NCBI GenBank assembly: GCA_963849885.1
Contig: CAWKIV010000018.1
Span: forward strand, 124,001 to 188,000
Direction of reading: 5' to 3'
From: CADCTP01 sp963849885
GTDB taxonomy: Bacteria; Actinomycetota; Actinomycetes; Mycobacteriales; CADCTP01
Length of the DNA: 64,000 bases
The notes under the pieces are model-generated. The model was given only the letters and a program-made list of their open reading frames with translations, did not search any database and was not told the origin of the DNA. Position numbers and translations under genes: made by a program. Of the stretch, positions 54,055 through 60,891 are shown one piece after another. How positions within the stretch are numbered: position 1 is the first letter of the stretch; each line of letters starts with the position of its first letter.

Positions 54055-54929
54055 GCCTTCAGCGCACCTTCCATGATGCCTCCGATGATCTGCCGTCCGA
54101 AGAGGACGAACACCGCGAGCAGCGGCAGCGTGGCCAGCGCGGTGCCGGCGAAGATCTGGGCGTAGTCGGAGTAGTAGCCGCTGGACAGCGTGGCCAGCGA
54201 CAGCTGCACGGTCGGCTGGTCCTGGTTGAGCACCGAGTACGGCCAGAGGAAGTCGTTCCAGGTCTGCATGAACGTGAACAGCGCGAGCACCGCGGCCGCC
54301 GGCCGGACCGCCGGCAGCACCACGTTCCAGTAGATCCGCAGCGTGTTGCAGCCGTCCACCCGGGCCGCCTCGATCAGCTCGTCGGAGACGGCCTGCGCGG
54401 AGTATTGCCGCATCAGGAACACGCCGAAGCCGGAGACCAGGAACGGCACGATCACGGCCTTGAGCTCGCCCACCCAGCCGAGCTTGACCATGAGGATGTA
54501 GAGCGGGATCAGCCCGAGCTGCAGCGGGATCGCCATCGTGGCCACGATCATCAGCAGCAGCGCGTTGCGGCCGCGGAAGCGCAGCTTGGCGAAGGCGAAG
54601 CCGGCCAGCGTGGAGAAGAGCACCACCGCGATCGTGACGCTGGCCGAGACCAGCACCGAGTTGACCAGCCCGCGCAGGAAGTGCGCGTCCTCGTTGGCCA
54701 GCAGCCGGTCGACGTTCTCGCCCAGGTTGCCGCCCGGGGTGAGCACCGGCGGCAGCCCGCCGATGGTGTCGTTGGTCCGGGTGGCCACGACGAACATGAA
54801 GTACAGCGGGAAGACCGACAGCGCCGCGCCGAGCACCAGCATCACGTAGACCAGTGGGCCGGCCTTGGCCACCTCGGCGCCGCTCTCCCGGCTGCGCCGG
54901 CGCCGGCGGGTCTGCTCCACCAGGACCAT
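54051..54929 (-). CDS. cebG: Cello-oligosaccharide ABC permease, second subunit
   Basis: 292 residues, MalG-type. An Arg-rich start is followed by six helices. The cytoplasmic EAA loop is EAARVDGCNTLRIYWNVVLP; LVNSVLVSASVTIAVVLFST and MQTWNDFLWPYSVLNQDQPT are typical of CUT1 permeases. ATG 54929 lies 2 bp after cebF ends. No ATPase gene is nearby, as in Streptomyces, where the shared MsiK ATPase energises such importers. Confidence 0.92.
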   Translation of the reverse strand: MVLVEQTRRRRRSRESGAEVAKAGPLVYVMLVLGAALSVFPLYFMFVVATRTNDTIGGLPPVLTPGGNLGENVDRLLANEDAHFLRGLVNSVLVSASVTIAVVLFSTLAGFAFAKLRFRGRNALLLMIVATMAIPLQLGLIPLYILMVKLGWVGELKAVIVPFLVSGFGVFLMRQYSAQAVSDELIEAARVDGCNTLRIYWNVVLPAVRPAAAVLALFTFMQTWNDFLWPYSVLNQDQPTVQLSLATLSSGYYSDYAQIFAGTALATLPLLAVFVLFGRQIIGGIMEGALKA

Positions 54930-54931
54930 GG

Positions 54932-55921
54932 TCAGTCCCTCCCGCCGAGCCGGCGTACGGCGACGAAGTTGAGCGCCGCGGCGACCAGGATGATCAGGAA
55001 GAGCACCCAGGCGACCGCCGAGGCGTAGCCGAAGTCGAACTTCACGAACGCGTTCTCCCAGACGTACATGGCGACCGTCTGGGACTGCCGCAGCGAGCCG
55101 CCCTGGTAGTTGGACGAGCCCGAGTTGAACAGCAGCGGCTCGGTGAACAGCTGGAAGCCGCCGATGGTGGAGATGATCACGGTGAAGACGATCGTCGGCC
55201 GCAGCAGCGGCACGGTCACCTTGGTGAACTGCTTCCACGCCCCGGCGCCGTCGATGGCCGCGGCCTCGTACAGGTCGCGCGGGATGGCCTGCATGGCGGC
55301 CAGGTAGATCAGCGCGTTGTAGCCGGTCCACCGCCAGTTGACCATCGCCGCGATCGCCGACCAGGACGACCACTTCGACGCCTGCCACTCGATCGGCCCG
55401 ACCCCGACGCCGCCGAGCAGCCAGTTGATCAGCCCGAAGTCCCGGCTGAAGAGCTGGCTGAACACGATCGACACCGCGGCCACCGAGGTCGCCATCGGCA
55501 GGATCACGCTGAGCCGGAAGAAGGTCCGGCCGCGCAGCCTGCGGTTGAGCAGGCTGGCGATGAGCAGGGCCAGGGCCAGCTGCGGCACCGTGGAGAGCAG
55601 GAAGATGCCGACGGTGTTCCACAGCGCGTTCCAGAACACCGGGTCGGAGACCAGCCGGCTGTAGTTGTCCAGGCCGCTCCACGGGTGCTCGGCGCTGGCC
55701 AGCTCCCAGTCGTGCAGGGACACCCAGCCGGTGTAGACCAGCGGGTAGAGACCGAAGACTCCGAAGAGGACGAAGAACGGGGCGATGTAGAGGTACGGCG
55801 AGACCTTGGTGTCGGCCCGGCTGAACAGGTGCCGGCGGCGCTGCCGCCGGGTCTCCCCCACCGGTGGCGGGGCCGGCTGCGTGGTCCGGGCCGGCCCGGA
55901 CGTGGTCACGTCGGTGCTCAC
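54932..55921 (-). CDS. cebF: Cello-oligosaccharide ABC permease, first subunit
   Basis: 329 residues, MalF-type. After a basic N terminus come six helices: YLYIAPFFVLFGVFGLYPLV, ALWNTVGIFLLSTVPQLALA, FFRLSVILPMATSVAAVSIV, and the EAA loop YEAAAIDGAGAWKQFTKVTV. GTG 55921 is chosen for its ggagg 4 nt upstream; an upstream ATG at 55999 would add a His/Arg-rich, unlikely extension and overlap the intergenic region. It pairs with cebG. Confidence 0.92.
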   Translation of the reverse strand: MSTDVTTSGPARTTQPAPPPVGETRRQRRRHLFSRADTKVSPYLYIAPFFVLFGVFGLYPLVYTGWVSLHDWELASAEHPWSGLDNYSRLVSDPVFWNALWNTVGIFLLSTVPQLALALLIASLLNRRLRGRTFFRLSVILPMATSVAAVSIVFSQLFSRDFGLINWLLGGVGVGPIEWQASKWSSWSAIAAMVNWRWTGYNALIYLAAMQAIPRDLYEAAAIDGAGAWKQFTKVTVPLLRPTIVFTVIISTIGGFQLFTEPLLFNSGSSNYQGGSLRQSQTVAMYVWENAFVKFDFGYASAVAWVLFLIILVAAALNFVAVRRLGGRD

Positions 55922-56045
55922 GGGTCCTCCGGCAGGGTCGGCACCCGGACGGACCCGGGAGCGGTGCTTCCAGTGGCGGTGGTGCCGGTGGCGGTGCACG
56001 GTGCCGCCACCGACACCACCGGGCTCGGACGAGCGCGGGCGGGGC

Positions 56046-56078
56046 CGGGGGCCGGGTCGGCGCGCGACCCGGCCCCCG
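56046..56078 (-). promoter_or_regulatory. 14-bp intercistronic hairpin between cebE and cebF
   Basis: Bases 56046-56059 pair perfectly with 56065-56078 around a 5-nt loop (gcgcg), starting 5 bp after the cebE stop. The remaining about 120 bp before cebF hold no gene that I can see. As in the inositol transporter, such a stem can protect the binding-protein message from 3' decay or stop part of the polymerases. Confidence 0.7.
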
Positions 56079-56083
56079 CCGCG

Positions 56084-57403
56084 CTACTGCGCTGCCTGCT
56101 GGGCGTCCCGGACCGCGCGGGCCCAGGCCTCCTCCGGCTTGAGCTTGCCCTGCTGCACGGCGAGCAGGGTGTTCTCCACCGCGTCCCGGACCGCCTGGTT
56201 GCGCGGTCCGAAGTAGACCGGCTGCAGCTCCTTGGCGCCAGTGCCGAAGATCTCGCCGACCGGGGCGTCGTTGAAGTACGGGTTCTTGAACGCCATGGTG
56301 GCCGGGTCGTCGAGCGCCACCGGGGACGACGGCAGGTTGTTCACCTTCTTGAACGCCGCGATCTGGCTCTTCGGGCTGGTCAGGAAGCGGACCAGCTCGG
56401 CCGCCTCCTTCGGGTGCTTGCTCTGCTTCGGCACGGCGAGCCAGGAGCCGCCCCAGTTGCCGCCGTCGCCGGGCGCGCTGGTCACGTCCCACTTGCCCTT
56501 GTTGGCCTCACCGGCCTGGCCCTGGATGTAGCCGAGCATCCAGGCCGGGCACGCGATGGTGGCGAAGGTGCCCTGCTTGAAGCCGGCGTTCCACTGGTCG
56601 GAGAAGGACTTGTAGCCGGCCGACAGGCCCTGCCCGATCATCGCCAGCATCTGGTCGTACGCCTGCTTGATCGCCGGGTTGGACTCGACGACCAGGTTGT
56701 TGTCCCGGTCGAAGTAGGTGTAGCCGGGCGACTTGCCGGCGGTCTGCACCAGGATCGTGTTGTACGTGTTCGACGCCGCGTCGAACCACTTCGCGCCGGT
56801 GTTCTTGGCCTTGAACTGGTTGCCGACGTTGACGTACGAGGTCCAGTCCGGCCACAGCTTGGCCACCGCGTCCCGCTCGACCGGCAGGCCGGCCTTCTGG
56901 AACAGGTCGCGGCGGTAGCACATGCCCATGCTGCCGACGTCGGTGCCGAGGCCGATCAGCTTCTTGCCGTCGGAGGCCTGGCCGCCCTCGAACTTCCAGG
57001 GCAGGAAGTTGGCCTTGTCGTCGTTGCCGCCGTACTCGCCGAGGTCGACGAAGTTCTGCGCCTGCTCCTTGAACTGGATCATGATGCCCTCTTCGAGGGC
57101 GACCACGTCGCCGGCTCCGCTGCCGGCGGCCAGGTTGCGGGTGAGCGCGGGCGTGTAGTTGGACAGGTCCGAGCCGGTGCCGCGCTCGACGATCTTGACG
57201 TTCGGGTGGCTGGCCTGGAACTCCTTGTAGAGGTCCGCGTAGCCGAAGTTGCCGAACACGTTGACGGTGAGGGTGACCTGGTCACCCTCACCGCCGCCGG
57301 CCGCGGCGTCGTCGTCGTCGCCACAACCGGTGGCCGCGACCAGGACCGCCGTCAGTCCGAGGCCGAGCGCCACCGTGCCGCGACGGCGCAGTGCACGGAT
57401 CAT
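56084..57403 (-). CDS. cebE: Cello-oligosaccharide-binding lipoprotein
   Basis: 439 residues. The signal peptide GTVALGLGLTAVLVAATGC ends in a lipobox Cys followed by an acidic stretch (GDDDD). The CUT1 binding-protein fold shows in YADLYKEFQASHPNVKIVER, GSMGMCYRRDLFQKAGLPV, CPAWMLGYIQGQAG and WGGSWLAVPKQSKHPKEAAE. It captures cellobiose/cellotriose outside the membrane. The ATG lies about 66 bp below the first CebR-type box. Confidence 0.92.
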   Translation of the reverse strand: MIRALRRRGTVALGLGLTAVLVAATGCGDDDDAAAGGGEGDQVTLTVNVFGNFGYADLYKEFQASHPNVKIVERGTGSDLSNYTPALTRNLAAGSGAGDVVALEEGIMIQFKEQAQNFVDLGEYGGNDDKANFLPWKFEGGQASDGKKLIGLGTDVGSMGMCYRRDLFQKAGLPVERDAVAKLWPDWTSYVNVGNQFKAKNTGAKWFDAASNTYNTILVQTAGKSPGYTYFDRDNNLVVESNPAIKQAYDQMLAMIGQGLSAGYKSFSDQWNAGFKQGTFATIACPAWMLGYIQGQAGEANKGKWDVTSAPGDGGNWGGSWLAVPKQSKHPKEAAELVRFLTSPKSQIAAFKKVNNLPSSPVALDDPATMAFKNPYFNDAPVGEIFGTGAKELQPVYFGPRNQAVRDAVENTLLAVQQGKLKPEEAWARAVRDAQQAAQ

Positions 57404-57468
57404 GCGGGATACCCCCTGTCTGGGAACTGCGGGAGGAAGGGGTGAGGGATGTGACCGGTGCCACATCC

Positions 57469-57482
57469 TGGGAGCGCTCCCA
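57469..57482. promoter_or_regulatory. CebR-type operator 1
   Basis: TGGGAGCGCTCCCA is a perfect 14-bp palindrome and exactly the CebR binding sequence described in Streptomyces. It lies 66 bp upstream of the cebE start, between cebE and a second copy. Confidence 0.92.
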
Positions 57483-57521
57483 GCACGATCTCGGCAACAC
57501 GAGTCGGTGTCAAGACTCTCA

Positions 57522-57535
57522 TGGGAGCGCTCACA
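57522..57535. promoter_or_regulatory. CebR-type operator 2
   Basis: TGGGAGCGCTCACA matches operator 1 at 13 of 14 positions, with its centre 53 bp away. This spacing (about five helical turns) would allow co-operative binding or looping by two CebR dimers. It lies about 40 bp upstream of the TAGGGT -10 of the divergent Lrp-like gene and could touch that promoter too. Confidence 0.85.
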
Positions 57536-57587
57536 TAACGACTCGGTCACGTCCCTGTCCCACCGGCCGGGACGCTAGGGTGACCGC

Positions 57588-57875
57588 GTGATCACCGCGA
57601 TCGTGATGGTTACCGCCGCCACCGACAGCATCCCCGAGGTCGCGCAGGCGATCGCCGACCTCGACGGGGTCAGCGAGGTCTACTCGGTGGCCGGCGACGT
57701 CGACCTGGTCGCGATCGTCCGGGTGCGCGAGTTCGACCAGGTGGCCGACGTCATCGCCGGGCGGCTGGACAAGGTGCCCGGCGTGCTGGACACCGAGACG
57801 CACATCGCCTTCCGCGCCTACTCCCGGCACGATCTCGAAGCCGCGTTCGCTATCGGCTTCAATGAGGTCGAGTAA
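57588..57875 (+). CDS. Stand-alone Lrp/AsnC ligand-binding (RAM) domain protein
   Basis: 95 residues with no DNA-binding domain. ITAIVMVTAATDSIPEVAQA, IADLDGVSEVYSVAGDVDLV, AIVRVREFDQVADVIAGRLD and GVLDTETHIAFRAYS are a complete RAM domain. Such proteins may bind amino acids and form octamers, sometimes modulating Lrp partners. TAGGGT (57576-57581) lies 6 nt before GTG 57588 (leaderless). It stands close to trpD, as in other actinomycetes. Confidence 0.9.
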   Translation: MITAIVMVTAATDSIPEVAQAIADLDGVSEVYSVAGDVDLVAIVRVREFDQVADVIAGRLDKVPGVLDTETHIAFRAYSRHDLEAAFAIGFNEVE

Positions 57876-57926
57876 GCCTTGGAGTCCGATTTTGGTACGA
57901 TCGGGTGACCTGTCTGGTCCTTCGAG

Positions 57927-57945
57927 TTAGGACAGGCTAACCTTC
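57927..57945. promoter_or_regulatory. Iron-box (IdeR/DtxR-type operator)
   Basis: TTAGGACAGGCTAACCTTC agrees with the 19-bp IdeR/DtxR consensus TTAGGTTAGSCTAACCTWA at 16 positions. It covers the TAACCT (57938-57943) that serves as -10 of the downstream gene, 7 nt before its GTG, so iron-loaded IdeR would block the promoter. Confidence 0.8.
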
Positions 57946-57950
57946 TCCTT

Positions 57951-58889
57951 GTGACCGCCGCCCCCGTCGCCGCCGCTCCGGCGTCGACCGCCCCGACACC
58001 CGGGTGCGCGACCGTGGCCCGCGAGCTCGGCGAGGTCCCGGAAGGCACCGCCACCCCGATGCGGTCCTGGCTGCTGATCGAGCACCCCGAGGCGTGGTCG
58101 CACGACGTGGCCGACCGGGTGCTGCGCACCGCGCTGCCGCCGGAGCGGCTGCGCGCGCTCGGCGAGCTGCGCCGGCGGCACGGCCTGCGGCCCCTGCTGG
58201 CCCGCCGGCCCGGCTTCCGCGCCGGCCCCCGGCAGCCCCGCACGGTGCTGGTCGGCAGCGCCCACCCCGGCCGGCGCTGGCTGGAGCGGCTGGAGCTCAC
58301 CGACCTGCGCGAGCTGGCCGACGTCGACCTGGCCGCGGTGGCCACCGGCACCGGCGGCCTGGGCGAGCCGGTGACCGGCTCGGTCTTCGGCGTCTGCACG
58401 CACGGGGCCAAGGACATGTGCTGCGCCACGCTGGGCCGCCCCGTCGCCCGCGCGCTGGCCGAGGCCGCGCCCGGCCAGGTGTGGGAGACCACCCACCTCG
58501 GCGGCGACCGCTTCGCCGGCAACGTGCTGGTGCTGCCGGACGGCTTCCTCTACGGGCACGTGTCGGTGGCCACCGCCCCGCAGGTCGCGGCGGCCGCCGC
58601 CGCCGGCCGGGTGCTGCCGGACCTGCTGCGCGGGCGCACCTCGGTGGGCATGCGGGCCCAGGTCGCCGAGATCGCCGTCCGCCGGGTGACCGGGCTGCAC
58701 GGGCTGGACGAGGTCGAGCCGCTCGGCGAGGACCCGGCCACCGGGATGCAGGCGGTCCGGGCCGGCGACCGCCGGATGGGCGTGCGGCTCGGCCGGCATC
58801 CGCTCGGGGTGTGCGGGACCAGCCGGTGCGCCGGCTCGCTCTCCCCGTGCGCGTACTCGGTCGACGAGCTGGTCGAGCTCCCCGCCTGA
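57951..58889 (+). CDS. Sucrase/ferredoxin-like family protein, iron-regulated
   Basis: 312 residues. CTHGAKDMCCATLGRPVARA, VWETTHLGGDRFAGNVLVLP and DGFLYGHVSV define the sucraseferredoxin-like family, a thioredoxin-fold [2Fe-2S] domain. A second Cys-rich end reads GVCGTSRCAGSLSPC. No sucrase activity is expected despite the name. A leaderless GTG start behind an IdeR-type box means it should be made when iron is scarce, which suits a reductase releasing iron from siderophores or an electron carrier substitute. That role is inferred from regulation only. Confidence 0.85.
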   Translation: MTAAPVAAAPASTAPTPGCATVARELGEVPEGTATPMRSWLLIEHPEAWSHDVADRVLRTALPPERLRALGELRRRHGLRPLLARRPGFRAGPRQPRTVLVGSAHPGRRWLERLELTDLRELADVDLAAVATGTGGLGEPVTGSVFGVCTHGAKDMCCATLGRPVARALAEAAPGQVWETTHLGGDRFAGNVLVLPDGFLYGHVSVATAPQVAAAAAAGRVLPDLLRGRTSVGMRAQVAEIAVRRVTGLHGLDEVEPLGEDPATGMQAVRAGDRRMGVRLGRHPLGVCGTSRCAGSLSPCAYSVDELVELPA

Positions 58890-58969
58890 CGATCACCTTC
58901 GCGCGCGTCCTCGTCCGGACACGCCGTGCCAGCGCCGATCCCGGGCGAGCCGCCGCGCAAAGGTGATCG
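58890..58969. repeat. Long inverted repeat between convergent genes
   Basis: CGATCACCTTCGCGCG (58890-58905) is the reverse complement of CGCGCAAAGGTGATCG (58954-58969) except for one position. The arms are 48 bp apart and fill the gap between the sucrase/ferredoxin-like gene and trpD, immediately after the former's stop. On the plus strand it is followed by a G-rich tract and TTTT (58991-58994). It could be a bidirectional terminator or the ends of a vanished mobile element. Confidence 0.6.
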
Positions 58970-58979
58970 GGGGTGGGGG

Positions 58980-60044
58980 TTAGGGGGTTTTGGCGGCGTC
59001 GCGGCTGACGGTGACCCAGCGGTCCAGCACGTCGGCGGCCGCGCCGCTGTCGATCGCCGCCGCCGCCCGGGCCATCCCGGCCGCCACCGCCTCCGGCAGC
59101 GGTCCGGCCAACCCGTCGTACGCGGCCAGGGCGGCCCCCGTGTTGAGCAGCACCGCGTCCCGCACCGGGCCGCGCTCCCCGGCCAGCAGCGCCCGGGCCA
59201 CGCCGGCGTTGTACGCGGCGTCCGCGCCGCGCAGGGCGGCCCGGTCGGCCGGCGGCAGCCCGAGCGCGGCCGGGTCGAGCCGGTCCGCCCGCACCTCGCC
59301 GCCGCGCACCACCCAGACCCGCGACGTGGTCGTCGTGGTCAGCTCGTCCAGCCCGTCGTCGCCCCGGAAGACCAGCGCGGTGTCCCCGCGCTCGGCCAGC
59401 ACCGCCGCCATCACCGGCGCCATCCGCTCGTCCGCGCAGCCGACCGCGGCCGCGCCCGGGCGGGCCGGGTTGGTCAGCGGGCCGAGGAAGTTGAACGCGG
59501 TCGGCACCCCGATCTCCCGCCGCGGCGCGCCGGCGTGCCGGAAGCCGGGGTGGAAGACCGGCGCGAAGCAGAAGCCGATCCCGGCCTCCTCGACGCACCG
59601 GCTCACCCCCGGCCCGGCCACGTCCAGCGCCACCCCGAGCGCCTCGAGCAGGTCGGCCGCGCCGCAGGCGGAGGTGGCGGCCCGGTTGCCGTGCTTGACC
59701 ACCCGGGCCCCGGCGCCGGCGGCCACCAGCGCGGACATGGTCGAGATGTTGACCGTGTGAGCACGGTCGCCGCCGGTGCCCACCACGTCGAGGGCCGGGC
59801 CGGGCACGGTCACCGGCGCGGCGACCGCGAGCATGGTGCGCACCAGGCCGGCCAGCTCGGCCGGGGTCTCCCCCTTGGCCCGCAGCAGCAGCACGAAGCC
59901 GGCCAGCTGCGCCGGGGTGGCCTGCCCGGACATCACCTCGCCCATCGCCCAGGCGGTGTCCTCGGCGCCCAGCGACTCCCCGCGCAGCAGCCGGGCCAGC
60001 ACCGACGGCCAGGTGTGCCGCGGATCGGACGGCGCCCCGGTCAC
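58980..60044 (-). CDS. trpD: Anthranilate phosphoribosyltransferase
   Basis: 354 residues. GEVMSGQATPAQLAGFVLLL, DVVGTGGDRAHTVNISTMSA, VVKHGNRAATSACGAADLLE, NFLGPLTNPARPGAAAVGC and FRGDDGLDELTTT are the family blocks that bind PRPP, Mg and anthranilate. It makes phosphoribosyl-anthranilate in tryptophan synthesis. It starts 13 bp after the receiver-like gene, so the two share a transcript. No other trp gene is in the window, the usual situation for the Rv2192c locus. Confidence 0.96.
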   Translation of the reverse strand: MTGAPSDPRHTWPSVLARLLRGESLGAEDTAWAMGEVMSGQATPAQLAGFVLLLRAKGETPAELAGLVRTMLAVAAPVTVPGPALDVVGTGGDRAHTVNISTMSALVAAGAGARVVKHGNRAATSACGAADLLEALGVALDVAGPGVSRCVEEAGIGFCFAPVFHPGFRHAGAPRREIGVPTAFNFLGPLTNPARPGAAAVGCADERMAPVMAAVLAERGDTALVFRGDDGLDELTTTTTSRVWVVRGGEVRADRLDPAALGLPPADRAALRGADAAYNAGVARALLAGERGPVRDAVLLNTGAALAAYDGLAGPLPEAVAAGMARAAAAIDSGAAADVLDRWVTVSRDAAKTP

Positions 60045-60057
60045 GGCCGCGGCCCCA

Positions 60058-60477
60058 CTACCGGACGACCGGCAGCCCGCGGGCCCGGTCGCGCAGCAGC
60101 TGCGCGACCGTCTCCGCGGCGACCACCGGGTCCAGCGGGCGGGCGATGCTGGCGTCGGCCAGCGCCCAGGTGGCCAGCCAGCGGTCGTCCCGGCGGCCGA
60201 GCAGCACGCAGATCGCCGGGCAGTCGGCGATCTCGTGCTTCAGCTGCCGGCTGATGCCCATGCCACCGGTCGGCTGCGCCTCGCCGTCCAGGATCGCCAC
60301 GTCCACCCCGCCGGCGTCGATCCGGGCCACCACCTCCGACCCGGTGGCGCACTCGACCCAGTCGATGCGCCCCAGGTCGGCGGCCGGGCGCCGACCCACG
60401 GCCGTGCGGACCTGGTCCCGCACGGCGGGGTCCTGGCTGAAGACGATCACGGTGGCGGGCGCGGCCGGAGCGGTCAT
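60058..60477 (-). CDS. Degenerate response-regulator receiver protein
   Basis: 139 residues and only a receiver-like fold: ATVIVFSQDPAVRDQVRTAV, VDVAILDGEAQPTGGMGISR (Asp64 in the phospho-acceptor place) and ADASIARPLDPVVAAETVAQ. The usual acidic pair is reduced to one Asp. The conserved Thr/Ser after strand 4 is Gly (VLLGRR), and the conserved Lys before the cis-Pro is Arg (RP). It may therefore work without phosphorylation. TAGGAT (60490-60485) ends 7 nt before the ATG (leaderless). It heads trpD. Confidence 0.75.
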   Translation of the reverse strand: MTAPAAPATVIVFSQDPAVRDQVRTAVGRRPAADLGRIDWVECATGSEVVARIDAGGVDVAILDGEAQPTGGMGISRQLKHEIADCPAICVLLGRRDDRWLATWALADASIARPLDPVVAAETVAQLLRDRARGLPVVR

Positions 60478-60649
60478 GGCCGCGATCCTAGGACCCGTCC
60501 CGGTCGTCCTCACCGGCCGACCGGAACCACGCCGGCCGGCGACCTCCGGGCTCGCAAGGAGGAACCGGCGGTCGGAGCCGGCCGCGCGGCGGAGCGCGAC
60601 CGGCGCACGCCGGTCACCCCGAGGGTCCGGGGGCCGTACCCGGGACGAC

Positions 60650-60826
60650 TCAGCGGCGTTGCCAGGCCTCCGGGCGCCGCGAGGCGCTGGTCGAGTGGAC
60701 GAAGCAGTTAGGACCCGGGTTGTACGCCGACAGCCGCTCGCCGCAGACCGCACACTCACGCCGGGCCGTGGAGACCTTGCGCACCGCGCGTTGGGTGGCA
60801 CTGCCGGGACGGGATCCAGAGACCAC
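60650..60826 (-). CDS. Small Cys-rich (zinc-knuckle-like) protein, 58 residues
   Basis: GTG 60826 to TGA 60650. RECAVCGERLSAYNPGPNCF with VHSTSASRRPEAWQRR has CxxC, a third Cys and His, and resembles a small actinobacterial family with a CxVCGxxLSxYNxGxxC core. ACTGTA (60886-60891; TACAGT on the minus strand) is a suitable -10 and ggagagg lies about 12-18 bp before the start. The motif density against a low-complexity background makes a real gene likely; its function is unknown. Confidence 0.6.
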   Translation of the reverse strand: MVSGSRPGSATQRAVRKVSTARRECAVCGERLSAYNPGPNCFVHSTSASRRPEAWQRR

Positions 60827-60891
60827 GTCTCTTCCGCCTCTCCATGAGCCGCCCCGCCAGGAGCGGCCGGAATCGGACCCGGGGAACTGTA

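Noticed and set aside
57951..58889. A sucrose-degrading enzyme, as the family name suggests
   Set aside because: The domain is a thioredoxin-fold iron-sulfur type with Cys motifs and no glycosidase signature; the name is historical.
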